In this document: positions 33,867 to 42,364 of the stretch, in pieces
Layout: every line of letters begins with the position of its first letter
Position numbering within the stretch: the first letter of the stretch is position 1
Translations under genes and position numbers: made by a program
Notes under the pieces: model-generated
Database searches by the model: none
What the model was told of the DNA's origin: nothing
The model's input: only the letters and a program-made list of their open reading frames with translations
NCBI GenBank assembly: GCA_041287365.1
Contig: JBEULL010000018.1
Coordinates: 124,001-188,000 of the forward strand
Length of the DNA stretch: 64,000 bases
Direction: 5' to 3'
Source of the DNA: JAQVIJ01 sp041287365
GTDB taxonomy: Bacteria > Desulfobacterota > Dissulfuribacteria > Dissulfuribacterales > DYLC01

Positions 33867-34021
33867 AGGCTGAATGCATGGGAAGAGAGGTGAGAATCCT
33901 CCGCTGCCCCGCAGCCGTAAGAGGGAACGAAAGGCCAACAGCCACTGTCGTGATTTGCGATGGGAAGGTGGCCGAGTAGGAATAATATTTATACCCTTGA
34001 GCCGGAAGACCGATTCAGCCT
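33867..34021 (+). ncRNA. Cobalamin riboswitch 2
   Basis: Textbook aptamer: GCATGGGAAGAGAGGTGAG, AATCCTCCGCTGCCCCGC, AGCCGTAAGAGGGAACGAA, GCCACTG, GATGGGAAGGTGGCCGAG and GAGCCGGAAGACC. P1 is a 9-bp perfect stem, AGGCTGAAT (33867-33875) with ATTCAGCCT (34013-34021). No terminator lies between it and the ATG at 34045; the SD GGGAGGA is only 13 bases away, so it probably acts on translation initiation of the receptor gene. Confidence 0.97.
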
Positions 34022-34044
34022 CAATATTCTCGAGGGAGGAATCT

Positions 34045-35934
34045 ATGTTCAAACCAATCACTGTCTCATTTGTTGGCATCTTTGCCGCATGCACTTCAAC
34101 CATTGCCTTTGCTCTGAGTGAGGCCACACAACAACTTGGTGAAATTACTGTCACCGCAGAGCGCTTTCCCACAGAGGTACAGCAGTCGGCCCGTATGATT
34201 TCGGTCATTTCGTCTGAGGAGTTACAGGAGACTGGTGCAGACAACCTGGTGACCGCCCTGCAGAGGACTGGCGCCTTTACCTATAAGGCGTTTGGTCCGC
34301 TTGGCATTTCCCACGGCGGCATGAACAGTTCTTTGAGTATGCGGGGGATTCAAAACGGAGAATTGGTGCTCATAAACGGTGTCCCCATTCAGAGCTCAGC
34401 ATCTCATGCCTATGACCTGGATGTGATCCCCATCGATCAGATAGAGCGGGTGGAGATACTAAAAGGCGCCGCATCCACTCTTTATGGTTCCAATGCCATG
34501 AGCGGCGTCATAAACATCATTACGAAGAGGCCAATTGATACCAGGGAAGCACGGGCCAAGGTGGAATTCGGCAACCGTGATTACAACAATCATTCCATCT
34601 CACTTACGGCATTTCGCACCACTTTAGGAATCAATTTTCAGCATTTGAATGATATTGATGAGATATCAAGGAGTTATACCAAAAAGTATCGATATGATTT
34701 AGGTGAGACCAATAAAGTGGCATGGAATATCAATTCAGCCATAACAGATAATCTGTTTTTTGATTATTTGGGTTCAACATATACCACAGATTTTATTAAA
34801 CGATATGACAATCCAAAGATACCATATGAAGGTGTTGACCAAAATAGTTACAAACACTTTACAGATTTGAGATATGAAACAACTAATACAAGGGCAAAGA
34901 TATTTGGTAATTTTGAGGAGATGCAGAGGGATGAATATACCAATCCTAAGAGCACATTACAAAAGAATAAGATAGATAATTATGGCTTTGAATATGATTA
35001 TCGCTTTAATTTATTTGATTATAATCTAACAACTGGTATAGATTGGATTACAAGAGAAGCGAATTATAATCTACAATATGGTAAGCATCACAGGCATGAT
35101 TATGCAGCATTTATGCAAATAAAACGAGAATTATGGGACAGATTGACTGTAACAATTGGTGGTAGAGAGCAAATTATAGATGGTGAGGCTGGGACAAAAA
35201 ATTACGACACATTCCTTCCAAGTCTTGGCTTGTTTTATAAGCTGACTGATAATTTAAGTATTTTTACCAATACAGGAAGGGCATTCAGGGCACCGACTTA
35301 CAATCAGCTTTATTATTCCAGCAGCTTTCTGGTTGGTAATCCCAATTTGACTCCAGAAAAGGGATGGACTTACGAACTCGGATTTAAAGAGAAAAACAAG
35401 TATCTCAATGCCTCAATTGCATTGTTCAGTATGAATTATACAGACAAAATCGAAATAGATCGTTCAAAAAGTTATCCACAAACCTATTACAATGCAGGAG
35501 ACTATGAAAGCAAGGGAATAGAGTGGGATTTCGCAATCACACCATTTGTGTTCTCAAAGAGTGCGCTTCAGAATGTCAGTTTTACTTGGGTGGGTTACTG
35601 GGCCGATCCAAAGGCTGATGACTCAAGCGGCAAGCGAGTGCAGATAGGGGCTAAATTCTCTTCCGCTGTAGGAATTGCTTATCTGACCGACGATTTCACA
35701 GTCAATCTAAACTGTCAGATGTTGGCCTCGCGAGAGCGCAATCTTGACGACTATGCCATCTTCAACATCTATTCCAGATATAGATTGCCCAAAGGCTATC
35801 TTACCTTTGCAATCGACAATATCTTCAATGAGGATCAGATCATCGCAGGGGATCTGACGCCCAATGCAATCAATCGTTATTTTTATCAGGAGATGGGGAG
35901 GCTCTTCAAGATCGGCTATGAGATTAAATTTTAA
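34045..35934 (+). CDS. TonB-dependent outer-membrane receptor, BtuB-like
   Basis: 629 residues from ATG 34045 (SD GGGAGGA); a longer frame from 33874 lies inside the riboswitch. Signal peptide to about residue 23, a TonB-box-like EITVTAER, a plug domain (SMRGIQNGELVLINGVP, IERVEILKGAASTLYGSNAMSGVINI) and a beta-barrel ending in an aromatic-terminated strand (FKIGYEIKF). The cobalamin riboswitch makes a corrinoid or related tetrapyrrole/metal complex the likely ligand. Codons are GC-rich in the plug but clearly AT-rich from about 34620 to 35560, pointing to a mosaic barrel. It overlaps the CobN-like gene by 17 bases. Confidence 0.9.
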   Translation: MFKPITVSFVGIFAACTSTIAFALSEATQQLGEITVTAERFPTEVQQSARMISVISSEELQETGADNLVTALQRTGAFTYKAFGPLGISHGGMNSSLSMRGIQNGELVLINGVPIQSSASHAYDLDVIPIDQIERVEILKGAASTLYGSNAMSGVINIITKRPIDTREARAKVEFGNRDYNNHSISLTAFRTTLGINFQHLNDIDEISRSYTKKYRYDLGETNKVAWNINSAITDNLFFDYLGSTYTTDFIKRYDNPKIPYEGVDQNSYKHFTDLRYETTNTRAKIFGNFEEMQRDEYTNPKSTLQKNKIDNYGFEYDYRFNLFDYNLTTGIDWITREANYNLQYGKHHRHDYAAFMQIKRELWDRLTVTIGGREQIIDGEAGTKNYDTFLPSLGLFYKLTDNLSIFTNTGRAFRAPTYNQLYYSSSFLVGNPNLTPEKGWTYELGFKEKNKYLNASIALFSMNYTDKIEIDRSKSYPQTYYNAGDYESKGIEWDFAITPFVFSKSALQNVSFTWVGYWADPKADDSSGKRVQIGAKFSSAVGIAYLTDDFTVNLNCQMLASRERNLDDYAIFNIYSRYRLPKGYLTFAIDNIFNEDQIIAGDLTPNAINRYFYQEMGRLFKIGYEIKF

Positions 35935-38900
35935 CTCGCTAAATTCATTTATTGTCCTTTTATTTTCGATGTTTTTTTTATTTTTGGAATGTAGTCCTGA
36001 TGCCCATGCCGGGACCATCGGTTTTTTCGTTGGTGATGTGGATGCCATGTCCTGTGAGAAAGGAGTGAAATTGGCTGGCCTTTCAGGCGTGGATGTGGCT
36101 GTATTTACGGAAGCCGATGCGGGTTCTAAGGCCATGGAGGACTTCGTGAAGCGCATGGATGTGGCTGTGGTGGACATCATGCAGCGGGAGCCAGGCCATT
36201 GGTTGTTGGAACACAAAGAGAGCTTCAGACCAGGAGTCAGGCTCTATGCCGTGCGCAAGGGGGCAAATCCCAAGGAGTATGAGGATGCTGGATTTCTGAT
36301 GGATGAGGATGTGAGGGCCTATTATGAGTATAATTCAGCAAAGAATTTGGCCAATCTCATAAAATTCATCGGGAATCGAGACCTGGGGCTGAAGGTGACC
36401 GCAGAACCGCCGCAAAATCCCCCGAAAAACGGCTTTTATCACTGGGATTCTGCCGATTTTTTTGCGAACTTCGAGGATTATGTGGCGTGGTACAAGTCTT
36501 CGGGTCATTACAGGCCGAATGGCCGCTGGGACCTGATGCTCATCTTTCCTACCTTCACTATCGAGGGCAAAAAGGAGATGGTGGATGCCCTGATAGCAGC
36601 TTATGAGCGGGAGGGAATAAATGTGGTGGTCTGGATGCAGGAGATGAAGGATTTAGATAAAAACTTAAATCGCATCGTCTCATATCCGCCACTTGATTCG
36701 CGGCTCGGCTCCATCACCGCCTTCACATTGAAATTCGCATCCAGTCTATCTCATGACTTGAACAGGGTGCTCGAAAAGGCTAATGTTCCTGTCTTCAATG
36801 CTCAGCCCCTGTTTTTCGAGACCAAAGACCAGTGGCTTGCCTCTCAGCAGGGGATTTCCTCCTTAGGAATATCCATGCAGTTTGCTGTTCCTGAGCTTTC
36901 GGGGTTGGTGGAGCCCACAGTGATCGGTGCAAAGGAGGGGGTGAAGCGACAGTCAGCCCAGAAGATTGAGAGTAAAAATGCTGGTAATATGGCACAGCGC
37001 CCTCAGGACCTCTATCGGTATGTGGCCATTGATGAACATGTGAACAGGCTCGCCCAGCGAGTGGCCAACTGGCATCGTCTCAAAGACAAGCCCAACAAGG
37101 ACAAAAAGCTCGTGCTCATCTATTACAACCACAGTGCCGGCAAACAGAATATCGGAGCCAGCTATCTCAATGTGTTTCGAAGCATCTCTGAGATCATTGC
37201 CCGCCTCAAGGACCAGGGTTACACCATAAAGGACGATGAGAACCTCACGGAGGAGCGGGTAAAGGAGCTGGTGCTCAGATCGGGAAGAAACATTGGCACA
37301 TGGGCACCGGATGAGCTGAATCAGATGCTCGCCAGTGCGGAATTGGCCTCTGTTTCCATCGAGGAATACAAAAAATGGTTCGCCCAGACACCCCCTGAGT
37401 TTCAAGAGTGGGTCATAAAGGAGTGGGGAAGGCCTGAGGACTCCAAGATCATGACCAAAGACGGCAGGTTCTTTTTTCCTGTGGTGCGGCTCGGAAATCT
37501 GATCCTTGCGCCTCAGCCCGTGCGTGGCTGGAGCGATGACCCCATGAAGCTCTATCATAGCACCACGTTGCCTCCTCACCACCAGTACATCGCCTTTTAC
37601 CTCTGGCTTCAAAAGGAACTGCGGCCTGACGCCATGATCAGCTTAGGGACTCATGGCACACATGAGTGGCTTCCTGGCAAGCAGGCGGGGCTTAGCTGGC
37701 GGTGCGCGCCCGAGGTCCTGATGGGCGGTATACCCAGTATCTATCCATATATCGTGGACGATGTGGGAGAAGGCATTCAGGCCAAGCGCAGGGGCAGGGC
37801 AGTGATCATCGATCACGCCACTCCACCCCTTCGGGTAAGCGGGCTCTTTGAGGAATATTCCAAACTTGCAAGCCTCATAAGCGAATACGATGCTGCAAGT
37901 CAGGAGATTAAGCCGAGCAAATTTCAGCGTATTCGAGAACTTGCCTTGAAGATCGGCGTTCAGAAGGACTTGGGGCTTACAGACATCAAGGAAGTGAATA
38001 TTCAGCAGTTGGAGCACCATCTCATGGAGATAAAAAGCGAGATGATGCCATACGGGCTTCATACCTTCGGAGTCTTCATGACGGGAGAGGCATTGAATGA
38101 CACCACCAGGGCCATCGTCTCCAAAGGTGGTGCGTTTGAAGACATCAAGAAGAGGCTAGAGGATAGCGGGCCCAATGAGATATCCAGCCTTATCAAAGCA
38201 TTAAGTGCCGGTTATGTGCCGCCTGCTTCAGGAAATGACCCCATTCGCAATCCTGAAAGTATTCCAACGGGCAAGGATTTTTATGGCTTTGACCCTGAAA
38301 AGGTCCCATCCAGAGAGGCATGGTCAGTGGGAGAAAGGCGGGCCCAGGAGCTTCTGAATGCCTATCGAAATGCCCACAATGGCGAGTGGCCGGAGCAGGT
38401 TGGACTGGTCTTGTGGTCTGTGGAGACCATTCGAGACGAGGGCATAAATGTGGCCACTGCCCTTAATCTCATGGGCATGAAACCGGTGTGGGACAAGCGA
38501 GACAAACTCAAGGATGTGGTGCCTATACCAGGGGAGGCTCTGGGCAGGCCCCGTATAGACGTGCTGCTTCAGATCTCTGGGCTCTTTCGAGATACATTTC
38601 CCAATGTTGCCAGGCTGTTGGACAAGGCTGTAAGGCAGGCTGCCACCCTTCAGGATGTGGAGAATTTCATTGCACGGCACTCAAAGGCCATCGAGAAGCG
38701 GCTGATTCATGAAGGAAAATCCACTGAACAGGCCAAAAAGCTCTCCCTTGTCCGTGTATTCGGGGATCCGCCTGGCGCCTATGGCACAAAGGTGAATGAT
38801 TTTGCTGGCGCGAGCGGGCTTTGGAAGGATGACAGGATGGTGGCGGAGCAGGGGTTCATCGCCATGCAATCTCATGGTTACTCCGATGAGCTCTGGGGCG

Positions 38901-39949
38901 AGCCCATGACATCTGTCTATCGCCAGCATTTAAGGAATGTCAAGGCCACGGTGCACACCCTATCCTCCAACCTTTATGGCACCATGGATAACGACGATGT
39001 GTTTCAGTATTTGGGCGGGCTTTCCATGGCCGTGCGAGTGGAGTCCGGCATGGCCCCTGATGTCTTCGTTTCGATAAATCGTCAGAACATGGGAAGGGTG
39101 GAGTCCCTTTCCGCTACGCTGAGTCGTGAGCTGCGTTCCCGTTATCTGAATCCCAAGTGGATAGAGGGAATGAAGCAAGAGGGTTATGCCGGTGCGCGCG
39201 AGATGAACGAGTTTTTGGAGAACATGTGGGGCTGGCAGGTGACTACGCCTAAGGATGTGACAGCGGAGATGTGGCAAGAGACCTATGAGGTCTATGTGGA
39301 GGATAAATATGGCATGGAGCTCAAGAAGTTCTTTGATCGCAACAACCCCTGGGCATATCAGGCTATGACCGCCCGCATGTTAGAGGCCGTGCGGCATGGC
39401 TACTGGAAGGCGGATGATGCGGTTCAGAAGAAGCTTTCCGTGGAATACGCCCTGAATGTCATAGAAAAGGGTGTTGCCTGTTGCGATCACACCTGTAACA
39501 ATCCCCTTCTCAATCAGATGGTCTATAACATCCTTTCTGTGCCAGGTGTGTTGGCACCTGATCTGGTGGAGCGTTTCAAGATCGCCATCGAAAAGGCCAA
39601 TGGCAAGCGGCTCGAGGACTTTGTGCAGGAGCGCAGCCAGTTGTTGAATGCCATGACTCAACAGGAGTTGGTTTCAGCGCAAAAGGCGGCCGATGCCGCA
39701 TCTAAGATAAAAAATGAACAAAAACAGGCCGATACATCGAAAGAACAGGGAAAAATGAAGGAAGCCGGTGTGAAACAGGCTGAAAAGCCCGGTAAGGAAG
39801 GTGAGAATGTAAAGGGCTACAAGATGGAGGAGAAGCGGAGTGAGGACAAGACCACACAGCTTTCTTCATCTGGGATTCAGTGGTGGGCGTCGGTGTTGGC
39901 GGTCTTGGCTGTGATGCTCATTGCATCTGGAATGAGGAAACGGAGGTGA
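35918..39949 (+). CDS. Exported, membrane-anchored CobN-like chelatase subunit
   Basis: 1343 residues from ATG 35918; it overlaps the receptor gene. The N-terminus is a signal peptide (NSFIVLLFSMFFLFLE, cleavage near DAHA|G). The body is a CobN/BchH-type class I chelatase large subunit with LYHSTTLPPHHQYIAFYLWL and the metal/porphyrin-site block SLGTHGTHEWLPGKQAG. After a Lys/Glu-rich linker, one membrane helix (WWASVLAVLAVMLIASG) and a basic tail end it. So it is periplasmic and anchored at the inner membrane, away from ATP, and no CobS/CobT is encoded nearby. Bacteroidota HmuS, reported as an anaerobic haem dechelatase, has similar architecture and similar ExbB/DUF2149 neighbours. B12 riboswitch control suggests a cobalt/corrinoid role here. 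Confidence 0.88.
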   Translation: MRLNFNSLNSFIVLLFSMFFLFLECSPDAHAGTIGFFVGDVDAMSCEKGVKLAGLSGVDVAVFTEADAGSKAMEDFVKRMDVAVVDIMQREPGHWLLEHKESFRPGVRLYAVRKGANPKEYEDAGFLMDEDVRAYYEYNSAKNLANLIKFIGNRDLGLKVTAEPPQNPPKNGFYHWDSADFFANFEDYVAWYKSSGHYRPNGRWDLMLIFPTFTIEGKKEMVDALIAAYEREGINVVVWMQEMKDLDKNLNRIVSYPPLDSRLGSITAFTLKFASSLSHDLNRVLEKANVPVFNAQPLFFETKDQWLASQQGISSLGISMQFAVPELSGLVEPTVIGAKEGVKRQSAQKIESKNAGNMAQRPQDLYRYVAIDEHVNRLAQRVANWHRLKDKPNKDKKLVLIYYNHSAGKQNIGASYLNVFRSISEIIARLKDQGYTIKDDENLTEERVKELVLRSGRNIGTWAPDELNQMLASAELASVSIEEYKKWFAQTPPEFQEWVIKEWGRPEDSKIMTKDGRFFFPVVRLGNLILAPQPVRGWSDDPMKLYHSTTLPPHHQYIAFYLWLQKELRPDAMISLGTHGTHEWLPGKQAGLSWRCAPEVLMGGIPSIYPYIVDDVGEGIQAKRRGRAVIIDHATPPLRVSGLFEEYSKLASLISEYDAASQEIKPSKFQRIRELALKIGVQKDLGLTDIKEVNIQQLEHHLMEIKSEMMPYGLHTFGVFMTGEALNDTTRAIVSKGGAFEDIKKRLEDSGPNEISSLIKALSAGYVPPASGNDPIRNPESIPTGKDFYGFDPEKVPSREAWSVGERRAQELLNAYRNAHNGEWPEQVGLVLWSVETIRDEGINVATALNLMGMKPVWDKRDKLKDVVPIPGEALGRPRIDVLLQISGLFRDTFPNVARLLDKAVRQAATLQDVENFIARHSKAIEKRLIHEGKSTEQAKKLSLVRVFGDPPGAYGTKVNDFAGASGLWKDDRMVAEQGFIAMQSHGYSDELWGEPMTSVYRQHLRNVKATVHTLSSNLYGTMDNDDVFQYLGGLSMAVRVESGMAPDVFVSINRQNMGRVESLSATLSRELRSRYLNPKWIEGMKQEGYAGAREMNEFLENMWGWQVTTPKDVTAEMWQETYEVYVEDKYGMELKKFFDRNNPWAYQAMTARMLEAVRHGYWKADDAVQKKLSVEYALNVIEKGVACCDHTCNNPLLNQMVYNILSVPGVLAPDLVERFKIAIEKANGKRLEDFVQERSQLLNAMTQQELVSAQKAADAASKIKNEQKQADTSKEQGKMKEAGVKQAEKPGKEGENVKGYKMEEKRSEDKTTQLSSSGIQWWASVLAVLAVMLIASGMRKRR

Positions 39950-39956
39950 GATTATT

Positions 39957-40017
39957 AAAGTTTTTGTAAAGAGGTGTGGAGAGAACCCTTTTTTCAAAAA
40001 AGGTTTTCTCATACTGA
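39957..40017. repeat. 61-bp palindromic repeat, copy 2
   Basis: AAAGTTTTTGTAAAGAGG begins the second copy of the element at 33783-33843. The core GAGAACCCTTTTTTC / AAAAAAGGTTTTCTC is a nearly perfect hairpin. It lies 8 bases after the CobN-like stop and could act as a terminator in both directions. Confidence 0.6.
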
Positions 40018-40045
40018 AAATATAAAACAATAAGGAGAATGAACA

Positions 40046-41050
40046 ATGACAAGGTTTGGCATGTTGGTGGGTTTGATGGTATTGTTTTGGAGTTTGGTTT
40101 TGTGTGGTTCTGATTCCCTGGCAGATGAGAAGGATAGGGGAGACATGAAAAAAGAATTGAGAGCAGGCATTGTACTTGCTGTGTTTGGGACCAGTCATGA
40201 GACGGCCCTGAATGCCATTTTGAACAGTTATGATAGTGTGGTGAAGGCATTTCCAAATACATCCGTAAAGCTTGCCTTTACATCCAACATGATTCGCAGG
40301 ATATGGCAGAAGCGTGCTGCTGATCCTGAGTATCGCAAGGCGCATCCTGAGGTCCTTGAGATAATTTTGAATGTGAAGGGTGTATTGGCAAGTATTGCGG
40401 AGCTTCAGGACAGTGGAATGGATTACATCATTGTGCAGCCGGTTCACATGGCTGCCGGCGAGGAGTATGCCGATCTTGCCTCTTATGTGGATGGGTTGAA
40501 CAGTATTCGAACGATGAAGCCCAAGAACATGCCGTTCAAGCGCATCATCCTGAGCCGTCCCATCATGGGCGCCTATGATCTGAAGCATGAATACACCGAG
40601 GATTTGAAGGAATTGGCTAACCTCTTGAAGCCTGATGTAGATGAGGCAAGGGCAAAGGGGCAGGTACTGGTATATATGGCCCATGGCAACGAATACATGC
40701 CGGCAGGTTACTACATGGAGTTTGAATACCTCATGAACCAGATGTATCCCGATGTGAATACCTTCATCACCATGGTGGAGGGCTTTCCTGGCCTGGATGT
40801 CTTGAGGAAGAAGCTCAAGCATGTGAAGGCGAAGAAGGTGGTGCTGCGGCCCCTCATGGTGGTGGCAGGGGATCATGCCAAAAACGACATGGCAGGGGAT
40901 GAGCCGGATTCCATTCAATCGATCTTGAAGAAGGATGGTTTCAAGGTGGAGGCCGAGCTCAGGGGCTTGGGCAGTCTTAGTGGATTTGGAGATATGGTGG
41001 TCTCGCGTGTGAGAGATGCTGCAGCAGATGCAGGTGTGGAGTTGAAGTAA
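40046..41050 (+). CDS. cbiK: Exported CbiK-type cobaltochelatase
   Basis: 334 residues with SD AAGGAG. A signal peptide (MLVGLMVLFWSLVLCGSDSLA) precedes the CbiK fold. AVFGTSHETALNAIL opens the domain; VYMAHGNEYMP and VVAGDHAKNDMAG hold the two active-site His residues, as in CbiK and in the periplasmic CbiKP of Desulfovibrio. CbiK inserts Co(II) into sirohydrochlorin in cytoplasmic B12 synthesis; the exported form has an unsettled role and may move cobalt, iron or tetrapyrroles in the periplasm. Its place after the exported CobN-like gene strongly suggests joint action. Its last 37 bases are duplicated downstream. Confidence 0.92.
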   Translation: MTRFGMLVGLMVLFWSLVLCGSDSLADEKDRGDMKKELRAGIVLAVFGTSHETALNAILNSYDSVVKAFPNTSVKLAFTSNMIRRIWQKRAADPEYRKAHPEVLEIILNVKGVLASIAELQDSGMDYIIVQPVHMAAGEEYADLASYVDGLNSIRTMKPKNMPFKRIILSRPIMGAYDLKHEYTEDLKELANLLKPDVDEARAKGQVLVYMAHGNEYMPAGYYMEFEYLMNQMYPDVNTFITMVEGFPGLDVLRKKLKHVKAKKVVLRPLMVVAGDHAKNDMAGDEPDSIQSILKKDGFKVEAELRGLGSLSGFGDMVVSRVRDAAADAGVELK

Positions 41051-41124
41051 GGGCAAAAAAAGGACAGGGAATTTATGTTCCCTGTCCGATGCTGCAGCAG
41101 ATGCAGGTGTGGAGTTGAAGTAAG
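41015..41124. repeat. 37-bp direct repeat of the cbiK 3' end flanking a REP-like hairpin
   Basis: The 37 bases at 41015-41051, including the cbiK stop, are repeated perfectly at 41088-41124. Between them a perfect 10-bp hairpin GGACAGGGAA / TTCCCTGTCC (41062-41087, loop TTTATG) follows an A-run. The hairpin could end cbiK transcription. The arrangement suggests insertion of a small REP-like hairpin with duplication of flanking DNA, or a 73-bp tandem duplication. Confidence 0.85.
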
Positions 41125-41166
41125 TCCTGGGGCCATCACGAGATTATTTTGAATAGGAGGTACTCA

Positions 41167-41574
41167 ATGGACATCATGGCTCAATTACATGGTATGATTT
41201 CGTTTTTGATCTATTTCGGTTCTGCGGTGGGGATGACCTGCCTTTTTGCCTTTGTTTATGCCATGATCACGCCATACAGGGAGTTTGAGCTTATTCGCAT
41301 AGGCAATAAGGCGGCTGCATACAGTATGAGTGGCGCCATACTGGGTTTTGCCATTCCTCTGGCCAGTGCCATAGTGCACAGCGTGGGTTTTCTGGATATG
41401 CTCATGTGGAGTATAGTGGCCTTTGTGGTACAGGTGTTGGTCTTTCGTGTCATGATGTTGGTATTAAAGGGGCTTGCCAATGGCATCAGAGATGGTGTAG
41501 AGTCCAACGGTCTGTTTTTGGGTATGATGTCTGTGGTAGCAGGAATTTTAAATGCAGCAAGTATGTCATATTAA
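41167..41574 (+). CDS. DUF350-family small membrane protein
   Basis: 135 residues from ATG 41167, with AGGAGG nearby. About four membrane helices; the LIRIGNKAAAYSMSGAILGFAIPLASAIVHSV core is characteristic of DUF350/UPF0719. The two-repeat helical family has no firm function. It follows cbiK and the duplicated segment and precedes the TMEM165/GDT1 gene by 20 bases, so it may belong to the metal locus, although no riboswitch stands in front of it. Confidence 0.75.
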   Translation: MDIMAQLHGMISFLIYFGSAVGMTCLFAFVYAMITPYREFELIRIGNKAAAYSMSGAILGFAIPLASAIVHSVGFLDMLMWSIVAFVVQVLVFRVMMLVLKGLANGIRDGVESNGLFLGMMSVVAGILNAASMSY

Positions 41575-41594
41575 TTTTGTTTTGATTTCATTTA

Positions 41595-42161
41595 ATGCTT
41601 GAACCCCTTTTTGTCTCCACCGGCGTAGTGGCCATGGCAGAGATGGGCGACAAGACTCAACTGCTCTCTTTAGTGCTGGCCAGCCGCTTTTTAAGGCCAA
41701 TCCCCATTATTCTGGGCATCTTTGTGGCAACCATTGTAAATCATGCTGGCGCAGGCCTTGCAGGTCAGCTTCTTGGAAGTGTCCTTCATCCATTTTGGCT
41801 GAAGTGGGGTCTGGCAGTATCCTTCTGGGCTATCGCAGCCTGGGTGCTGGTGCCTGACAGGTGTGATGAAGATGCCTGTCCGTCTAAAAGATATGGTGCC
41901 TTCATCACCAGCCTCATCAGTTTTTTTCTGGCAGAGATGGGCGACAAGACGCAAGTGGCCACCATAGCCCTGGCCATGCGGTATAATGAGTTGTCTCTTG
42001 TGGTTTTGGGTACAACAATCGGTATGCTTATTGCTAATGTGCCTGTGGTCTTTTTAGGAAACGCCATGGCCTCTCGACTACCCCTTAAGGCCATTCGATT
42101 TGTGGCAGCAGGTATATTTTTTGTGATGGGCGTCATGGTTGCCCTGGGATTGCATGAATGA
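41595..42161 (+). CDS. TMEM165/GDT1-family (UPF0016) divalent cation transporter
   Basis: 188 residues, six membrane helices in two inverted repeats, each with the family signature: EMGDKTQLLSLVLASRF and EMGDKTQVATIALAMRY. These acidic motifs bind the transported ion; relatives move Mn(II) or Ca(II), in bacteria mostly Mn export. Its position at the end of a cobalt/tetrapyrrole locus suggests divalent metal balance. No SD is obvious before ATG 41595. Confidence 0.88.
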   Translation: MLEPLFVSTGVVAMAEMGDKTQLLSLVLASRFLRPIPIILGIFVATIVNHAGAGLAGQLLGSVLHPFWLKWGLAVSFWAIAAWVLVPDRCDEDACPSKRYGAFITSLISFFLAEMGDKTQVATIALAMRYNELSLVVLGTTIGMLIANVPVVFLGNAMASRLPLKAIRFVAAGIFFVMGVMVALGLHE

Positions 42162-42364
42162 GGCTATGCTGAATTGAAACAGCGTGATTACGTATTATGA
42201 TAGCTGCGTGCCTCTGCGCTTCCGCCGCTTCCCTGGGCTGTCGAATGCCTTGAAGCCGTTGTTCCGCAGGGCATATTTGTAGGCCGTTGGAAATGAAAGT
42301 AAGGGGCTGTATTCTGTTTCACGGATGAAGGGCATATGAAATTCGTCCATGTTTGAGATTCAAT

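Noticed and set aside
33723..34244. A 173-codon minus-strand frame over riboswitch 2
   Set aside because: It is antisense to the aptamer, repeats and receptor signal sequence; no homology-like features.
35918..39949. Cytoplasmic CobN of the aerobic B12 pathway or magnesium chelatase BchH
   Set aside because: A signal peptide and a C-terminal membrane helix place the protein outside the cytoplasm, and no CobS/CobT or BchD/BchI gene is nearby.
39866..41056. A 396-codon minus-strand frame across the CobN end and cbiK
   Set aside because: It is the exact antisense of cbiK with a His/Cys-rich composition typical of shadow frames, and it crosses the repeat and both gene ends.
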